Source of the DNA: Ophiothrix spiculata
Lineage: Eukaryota; Echinodermata; Ophiuroidea; Amphilepidida; Ophiotrichidae
DNA: 23,097 bases
Assembly (NCBI GenBank): GCA_000969725.1
Contig: JXSR01S018003.1
Direction: 5' to 3' (one strand)
Under the pieces are notes generated by a model. That model saw nothing but the letters and a program-made list of their open reading frames with translations. It had not been told where the DNA came from and ran no database searches. This document shows positions 16,925 through 23,097 of the stretch, piece after piece. The position numbers were made by a program, and so were the translations under genes. Position 1 is the first letter of the stretch. Each line of letters opens with the position of its first letter.

Positions 16925-17105
16925 GGCTGACCATTGCATATACGACTTTATTGCACTCACATGACGATTTATTAGTTACGCGCATTGTATTGATAAGCTG
17001 TGGTATAAAACAGTGTTGAATCACAGAACCTTGTCTTCTATTAATGAAAAGAAGACATCAGGACCTTCCCATCATACCTTGCTTCCAATGGGATTTTTGT
17101 ACAGG
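16925..17105. other. Short AT-rich spacer
   Basis: No gene. A 7-base arm pair (GTCTTCT/AGAAGAC, near 17033) is the only structure seen. Confidence 0.5.
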
Positions 17106-17110
17106 TTTCA

Positions 17111-17201
17111 ATGAGAGGGTTTAGGGATGAAACATAGCACAATCAGCAGACCTCATCCCAATTTTGCATTTCAGACATGTTTCATCCCTAAACCCTCTCA
17201 T
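17111..17201. repeat. Perfect 25-base-arm hairpin
   Basis: The 25 bases 17111-17135 (ATGAGAGGGTTTAGGGATGA plus AACAT) are exactly complementary to 17177-17201, with a 41-base loop. Each arm includes TTTAGGG or CCCTAAA once. The stem length is in the range of a small-RNA precursor, but a perfect stem also fits the ends of a tiny inverted-repeat transposon. The sequence alone cannot decide. Confidence 0.88.
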
Positions 17202-17204
17202 CAC

Positions 17205-18460
17205 TACCATCACTTTTATAATTAGAAAGGTTTGTCTGATTCAATTTGACTGTTTCAATTAAAACCGAAATTTTTCCAGGTATTGATCTACTCAAACCTT
17301 TAATAAGAAATGTTGACAACGGTTTAATATTAAATGTTTCATGTAGGTTAACTCGATATAGCATTTTGGCTAATGCTTATAAAACTATTTGATATAAGTT
17401 AATTGAATTCTCAGTCCATTATGCTATGGCAATATTTGGTTTTGACGATATGCTGTCAATATGATTCTACGGAACTAGACGAGCTATAAGCTCTATTCTA
17501 GGACATCATTTACAATGAGCTTGAAATTCGTAAATGATAATTTTGGAAACATAATTCTTTGTAAACTCAAAAGAAGTGTTCTATTAACTAATTCAAATAT
17601 TGAATGTTTTTATAATTCCGATTAGATTAAACTTTAGTCTATTTTGAGTCTGATTTTACTCTTTTTTTTTTAAAGGATGATCACCTGTTTTATTTTTTTA
17701 TTTTTTAGTGTGTAACAACCTAAATTTATAGCCGTTTTTCGCTTATTTCTGATTGTTAAATGAAGAAAGTTAGTAGACAGTTCAGATTAAAAATTAAATA
17801 ATGTTTATGTGACTTTATTTCAATGGATTTGGAAAGAACTAGTGACTATAGCCTTTCAAAACCGTTTGAATTTTTAAAATATGCTTAACATGTTTTTCAG
17901 CAGATGTACTTTATTGCCAAATATGTCATCGTTTGATTCGTTAATTGACCCCAAATGTTAATTGGAGTATTTCCAAGCTTTGATTTTTTTACATCAAAAA
18001 TGGTCAGGGAATTAGGAAGCTAGAGTGAAGATTTTAATCTGGAATTTACACCCCAATGATATCTTTGATGTCAATGCAACTAAGTTTGAAACTTCCTCAT
18101 ATTATATACTTTTATAATATTTTTAAATAAAAAATGATGGTCAAAAAGACCAAATTTGTCAGCTTTAGTCTTTTCAACCCCCGGGCTTTTTAAACATATC
18201 TGCCCACCCCCTTTCAATTCACAGACTGTCGACGCTAATCAAAGTAATAATGAAATACAGACGTGTAACTCAAAATAATATCGCCAGACCATAAGCATTA
18301 ACCATGTCTCGACCATAGCCATAAACTATTAATCCTAAACTAAAACCTTACATTATGTTTGCAGTCCTTATGAGTTGATAAATAATAGATAAGAACCATA
18401 AAATAAAGAAGAACATATATAAAATTAGCGAAGAAAGAAAAATCATGAAGCACATAACGT
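17205..18460. other. AT-rich DNA without a supported gene
   Basis: Long T runs (around 17661 and 17691-17706) and a CCCCCGGGC patch (near 18178) are present. No domain-bearing frame, RNA gene or sizeable inverted repeat is recognised. Confidence 0.55.
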
Positions 18461-18464
18461 TCCC

Positions 18465-18518
18465 ACCGGGACTTGAACCTATGATCTTCGAATGATATTT
18501 GACTGAGCTAACCAGGGC
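18465..18518 (-). pseudogene. tRNA-like sequence / SINE head, minus strand
   Basis: Read on the minus strand: an A box GGTTAGCTCAGTC (18513-18501) and a B box GGTTCAAGTCCC (18479-18468), followed by GGTGGGAACG. The part normally containing the rest of the D arm (GGTAGAGC) is missing. The anticodon region reads ATCATTCGAAGAT with a 3-bp stem. The spacing between boxes is too short for a working tRNA. It is best read as a deleted tRNA-derived SINE or tRNA pseudogene; the isotype is not safely assignable. Confidence 0.65.
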
Positions 18519-18524
18519 TAACTG

Positions 18525-19165
18525 ATATGAAGTGGTCAAATTTCATTCATATAGTTTAGTCGCAAGATTACCGATTTATACAATCGCTTGTTGTGGAACT
18601 GTTCGACAAATTGCGTCATTTTAGAGAATCAACTCAGTTGATTTTGATGCAGTTGGTATCAAATTACTCCTTGATTAGTATAACAACTCGGCACGCTTAT
18701 AAGATTGTATGATAATGATCATATAATGCAAAAAACTTACCTAGAACGACGAAGAAGTTACGATATTCGCTGCAAAAACTTTTTCACCATTGAAGATCAT
18801 GTGAAATAGATTGACTTAAATCACCTGTTACTCGGAGATGAAAGCAGTCACAAGGTAAATTGAAGCATTCCGAGAAAGAACAGATAGTCAAGTGATAATT
18901 TATCCAACTTAAAAAGGTTTGCTATTAGTTAATTCTCTAAAACAAGCGGGATTCCCTTGGGCTTTATACCCCATGCAAACTCACGGTAAAATATAGGAAT
19001 CAGAAGTGGGCGGAGCTTTAAGTCAATTTCTTGAATCGATATCGTGACGTCAAAATGTAAACATTTCTATAGCTGGGCTGCATTCAAGAGACTTCCGTAT
19101 AGTACAAAGGAGTACATTTAGCACCGGAAAAATATCCCGATATCAGGTGTTTGTAAGGCTTGTGC
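18525..19165. other. AT-rich DNA without a supported gene
   Basis: No recognisable coding or RNA feature on either strand. Confidence 0.5.
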
Positions 19166-19170
19166 ATTAG

Positions 19171-19219
19171 GGAGGTGGTAACCACCTCCTCCTCCTCCTC
19201 CCCTCCCCCCCCCCTCCTT
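19171..19219 (+). repeat. Palindrome plus CTC/CCT pyrimidine tract
   Basis: GGAGGTGGT and ACCACCTCC form a 9-base-arm palindrome (19171-19189) that runs into a pure pyrimidine tract of CTC triplets and C runs to about 19219. Such mirror-like pyrimidine tracts can form triplex DNA. Just after it, CCTTGGTAAGACAAGGGTTA (19220-19239) recurs with one change at 20668-20687. Confidence 0.65.
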
Positions 19220-19244
19220 CCTTGGTAAGACAAGGGTTAACAAA

Positions 19245-21000
19245 TCCATGTTAGATTCATTTTATATGTTTAACTAAATGCGTTAGATATTTCCGTAGCA
19301 ACAATCACAAATGAGGAATAGTTTATATATATTCACTGATTTACATAAACACTAATATAGATTACATATTATCAGACATAGACAGACGTGACATTGATGG
19401 ATAGTTCTAGGATGGATAGTTCAGGATATTGGAGGCAACTTTCTTTGATGATTATAATTGACATGGGTAGGAAAGGTAAAGAATAATGCCACGTCCTGTG
19501 TTTGCTTAGGTGTCTGCGTCCATCTCTCCTTCCATTCGAGAGAGCCAAATCATGACGGGCTGATTTGACAATATTATATGCGTTGGGCATTTATTTTATT
19601 TTAAAAGTTATTTTAGGGCTAAAACCTTAGCACTAAAAATATCAAAAATGAGACTTTGAATTTTTTTCATGTACACATGTTTTTGACAATAACAAACACA
19701 TTGAGACAGGTTTGTAATGGAGTAGGTTTTTTTTCCAAATCCTGCAATTTTCAGCCCTAAAACACTAAAACTTAACCAATTTTCAAAAAATGATGAAAAA
19801 TGATGAGATCCCAAGTTTCTTTTTTATTTTTATTAGGGAAAACGTTCCCTACACATTGATGGTAGTTTTATCGTTTTCAAACCTTGGCGTGCAGGGAAAA
19901 CGCATCAAATTAAAAAAAAAATGACCTTTGACCCTCATTATCTCAGCGCGTCAAAGATATCCCAAAGCTTAAAGTTATAACACCCTGAAAATTGCAAGAG
20001 GGTGCTGTACATCATTAGTTTGACATGCCAGCGCGATCCCAATTTAGTTTTTCTCACATAAGTTATGTACCCAACTGGAGGTTTCAAAATATGTTAAACT
20101 TTGGTTGGGATGAGCTTGCCGCACATTTTTACACTTACTTAGAATATACATATTATTTTGGTGGTTGTTTTTTCAAAAAAAGTTCAATATTTTTTCGGAA
20201 AAACCGAAAACGGCAAGAACCTGGCGATTCAGATATAGCGTGTTGGTATGATACTGTATCACTAAATTTTTATAAATTGATCCGATGATCCATGAATCAC
20301 CACATGGTACATTCTTTTTTAGAGACAAACTGTTAAAAAGTCAACATATTCTTCTAATTAAGTTAAGTTGAAAAACACGAATGACTCGCTCACGGCTAAA
20401 AATCTATTCTGTCACTGTAACTGCGTGCTAGCAAAAAAAAAATCTTAACCAAAAAAAATAAATAGATATTCATCATTTCTCTTTTTTAGAATAGAGAAAT
20501 GTAAATGTTTCAAACTTTATTAATAATGATAATAAAGGTGATTCTCAGACTTTATACCATATAATTACATAACGCCTTGATGTTCATTACCTTGACATCA
20601 ATTGAAGGAAGAGAATCTACCATATAATGCTACAAAACTTGAAACTTGTCAATTTAATGTTCAAACACCTTTGTAAGACAAGGGTTATCTTTACTCCTAA
20701 TGAGGGAGTAAAACTAGGTCACGCAAATGTACTCGAAACACTAAAAGCAATGTTATTTTAGTAATAAGTGGAGAGTTGTTTTACGGATTCGGAATTTAAG
20801 CACATTGCTTCAGAGCATCTTTAAATCAAAACATTGTTGAAGGAAGGAAACGTTTAATCACAGAAGATGGTTGGTGGAAATAGGACGGGTTCATAAATAT
20901 ATGTGACTTTCAATGAATGTAATACTGTTCATTTTGTGAAATAAGGCATCTCCCTCATTGAACTTTAGCCAGTTCAACACTTAATTTTACCAAGGGAGAG
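19245..21000. other. AT-rich DNA with small hairpins, no supported gene
   Basis: Frames of 68-87 codons here lack known domains. Small hairpins: CATTTCTCT/AGAGAAATG near 20476 and TTTACTCC/GGAGTAAA near 20691. A 20-base string repeats between 19220 and 20668. The DR1 motif at 19922 is listed separately. Confidence 0.5.
19922..19934 (-). promoter_or_regulatory. Consensus DR1 nuclear-receptor motif
   Basis: TGACCTTTGACCC on the plus strand is GGGTCA-A-AGGTCA on the minus strand: two perfect RGGTCA half-sites one base apart. This is the DR1 site bound by RXR, HNF4, COUP-TF and related receptors in animals. There is no neighbouring gene to regulate in this window, so a role is only a possibility; a chance match is plausible. 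Confidence 0.3.
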
Positions 21001-21055
21001 AAATGCCGCCACTACTTAATAATTGATTCACTGTCACATAAAAACGCAAACAAAT

Positions 21056-21388
21056 ATGGCCTTACGACATTTTAGCGTAAAAACCGTTGGCACCACCTTC
21101 AGGGGGGACAGGGTGTCCCGTCAAAGTCGGGAAGTAACGTGGGGTGTTTGCCACCTAAAAAAATTAAGTCACCATTTTGAAGAAAAAAAACCTTTTAAGC
21201 TGTCATATACCGCCGGGACCATTCAACGTTCACCACAGCCCCATTTCTGTAAGTTGAGGGGCGTTGAAGGATCATTTTGTACTTTGCTTCCAATAATTCT
21301 CTTGGCGCAGTCAACATTCAATCACCTGCTTATCACAACGCTACAGATAAACATTCCATATGACCAGTCAACTAGAGTAGAGAAGTGA
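21056..21388 (+). other. Longest open frame in the window, unrecognised
   Basis: From the first ATG (21056) the frame gives 110 residues starting MALRHFSVKTVG. It is rich in H, K, R, T and L, with no domain, signal peptide or membrane segment that I recognise. The frame is open upstream to 21023. In AT-rich DNA of this size a frame of this length can arise by chance or from an old transposon. No TATA box, poly(A) signal or splice pattern supports a gene. Confidence 0.15.
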
Positions 21389-21399
21389 CCCTGACCAAG

Positions 21400-22735
21400 G
21401 CGGGGTCAAATAAAATTTGACCTAAAAATCACGTTTTTGCCCCATTTTTGTTGTTGCCTCCTTACCAGTACATGAGAGAATTGATCACATTCGGAGTTCC
21501 ATTTCAGACCTAACAAGATTACCTATCAAATCTGATCAACAGCAACATAGGTTACCAGATATTTTCATCATAAATTGACCTATATTAACCGCGTATTAGG
21601 TAAATGCATTATTTTACACATTCTCTCATCGTTTTGAAATCATTTTTTTCTTTAAAATTAGAATACTCTGTGACAATTATAATACAATTGCATAGGAAAA
21701 TAATTTTACAACATGATTAATTGGCTGATGATCTTTCATAATATGAATATGTATGAGAATACAGTCAAAGCATGGTAGAGAATCCATGGTCAAAGGAATA
21801 AAGGGAATGTATACGAATCTTTTTAACAGAAATTCTAATCGATCATTTAAATTATTATCTGGTCACGTTCTAATAATAAAATACCCCAACACATGTAAGC
21901 CATTTCCAAAAAATGCATTAGATGTTACCGCCATATGAAAAATTGAAGGCTAGATGAACATCTCACATTGTAGTATCATAGCCTAATGATACCTAATAAC
22001 CTTTGTAATGCGAAGCCTACTTACTCCTAAAAATTGCCTAAAAGATCATGTCAACCTGAAACAAGGATAAAATTTAATAAGTCCTGCTCCAGGAATCAAA
22101 TGCCATCTTCAGTGTTATAGTTTAGCACTTATATCGGAGGCAATCAAAGAAGAGAAAGTCGGACGAAGTATGTCAAGTCACGATGTTAGCCTCCGGTTCA
22201 CATTTTATACGAGAGGTGTTAATACGTATCTCAGTGTCTGCTACTACCACTCAGTGCCAATGGTACTAATATCAATCTGTGCCTCAATCATTGAAGTTCA
22301 TGATTTGGTCTTTGCAATATGATATGCGTTGAGTTACCATTTCAGGCAAATTGGTAGTTATATACATTTTGTAGAAAACCGGAAACTTAACTGGGTGCCT
22401 TACACTTCAAATTCGGCATCAATATAAATGTAATAAATAAATCTGACTGTAATACGGTTGTATTTGATGAATTTGTTGAAAAATTACTGAATAGATATAA
22501 GAAGATATGTATTTCTTATTTCATCGACTTATACCAGATCACAAGAGCAACGCAATAGGACTAAGTCATTATTTAGCTCTATTTTTTGTTTCACACAAGC
22601 ACATTGGTAAACTAAAATCCATGCCAATTTGTATTCAAAGAATTGCAACTCTTAACATATACACTTAAAACCAACAAAGATAAATATTGCTGGAAAGTTT
22701 ATTTTCCAAGGATTCTAATGTTATCTAAGTAAGCC
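21400..22735. other. AT-rich DNA without a supported gene
   Basis: A short arm pair (CGGAGGC/GCCTCCG, near 22135 and 22190) is the only structure seen. No coding or RNA feature is supported. Confidence 0.5.
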
Positions 22736-22998
22736 TAATTTTGAGGGATGGGAAACATATACAGGGTGCATAATAAAGCAAGAGTGCATTTTGGTCAACG
22801 AACTTGGTGCAATGAGATTTTGTTGGGTAAAGGGGTTTCCAGATGACAAAAACATTAATGAAGAATGTAATAATGACATTCGATAAAATAATACATTTGG
22901 TGACCAATTTCAATGTGGTCAAAATACTGAAGATGATTAAAGTAGTTGATTTTTTTACCTTATTCTGACAACAATGTTAAGTAGCAAAACATTTCGAT

Positions 22999-23097
22999 AT
23001 AGTATACACTCTTAAAAGGAAAGGATCAAATTGATCCCATAAAGTATCAAATATGAGCTTACCCTTTTTGGGATCAATTTTGATCCAAAATTCTCCT
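22999..23097 (+). mobile_element. Start of a second TATACACT-head element, cut by window end
   Basis: TAGTATACACTCTTAAAA matches the head at 14343 with one change. It is followed by GATCAAATTGATCC, CATAAAGTATCAAATATGAG, then GGGATCAATTTTGATCC. The spacer lines up with the AATGGTATAAGAAGC region of the first element, but TTAGTC is replaced by GATCAA/TTGATC. The rest lies outside the window. Confidence 0.6.

Noticed and set aside
20025..20288. 87-residue plus-strand frame with aromatic-rich start
   Set aside because: No family resemblance and low-complexity K/R/F stretches from A/T runs; no supporting gene structure.
21100..21135. CAGGGTGTCCCGTCAAAGTCGGG as a CAGGGTGTCCC transposon end
   Set aside because: Only the first 11 bases agree with the 11555-13104 element; no TA flank and no partner end nearby.
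21023..21388. 121-codon open frame as a real protein gene
   Set aside because: The frame opens with TTG; the first ATG is at 21056. No domain, splice signals or regulatory context, and frames near 100 codons occur elsewhere here inside transposons.

Overview
The window looks like AT-rich, repeat-dominated, intergenic or intronic DNA of a multicellular animal. The evidence is: decayed non-LTR retrotransposon (LINE) reverse-transcriptase pieces of CR1/L2/Jockey type, tRNA-like sequences with internal Pol III A and B boxes, an internal block of vertebrate/metazoan-type telomere repeat (CCCTAA/TTAGGG), many inverted-repeat DNA elements, and no bacterial-style gene packing. I think a marine invertebrate is likely, but the sequence does not fix the species. 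I found no intact host gene: no open frame carries a recognisable cellular domain, and none exceeds about 120 codons.

Layout. 1-110 is a G/C-homopolymer-rich repeat. 120-1770 is unremarkable AT-rich DNA with a small near-perfect hairpin (1513-1550) and one copy of a dispersed repeat (about 1003-1150). 1771-3475 is a 5'-truncated, minus-strand LINE, internally deleted, frameshifted, and split at 2260-2880 by a TTAA-flanked inverted-repeat element. 3480-5500 holds a tRNA-like sequence (4205-4292) and a conserved 37-base box (4472-4507). 5666-6001 is a weak, decayed open frame of unknown origin. 6180-6860 holds a diverged direct repeat, and 7478-7740 is a fold-back hairpin. 7954-8219 and 8649-8882 are two CpG-dense blocks in otherwise CpG-poor DNA. 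8922-9395 is a compact inverted-repeat element carrying five copies of one 14-base motif. 10010-10049 is a perfect palindrome and 10402-10421 a C homopolymer.

From 11555 the window is dominated by inverted-repeat elements. 11555-13104 is a 1.55-kb TA-flanked transposon with terminal repeats of about 170 bases and no surviving transposase. 13615-14095 is a 481-base fold-back element. 14345-14591 is an element head packed with the hexamer TTAGTC/GACTAA. 14656-15054 is a 140-base-arm inverted repeat whose loop contains telomere repeats. LINE fragments follow on the plus strand at 15378-15452 and 16345-16921, then a perfect 25-base-arm hairpin (17111-17201), a minus-strand tRNA-like or SINE sequence (18465-18518), a pyrimidine tract (19181-19219) and a consensus DR1 motif (19922-19934). 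The last 100 bases start another element with the same head as the one at 14345, but built on GATCAA/TTGATC instead of TTAGTC.

Nothing here acts together as a pathway. The interest lies in the mobile elements: nested insertions with readable empty sites, several fold-back elements, telomere repeats inside a giant hairpin, and a family whose head is conserved while its repeated core motif is swapped between copies.
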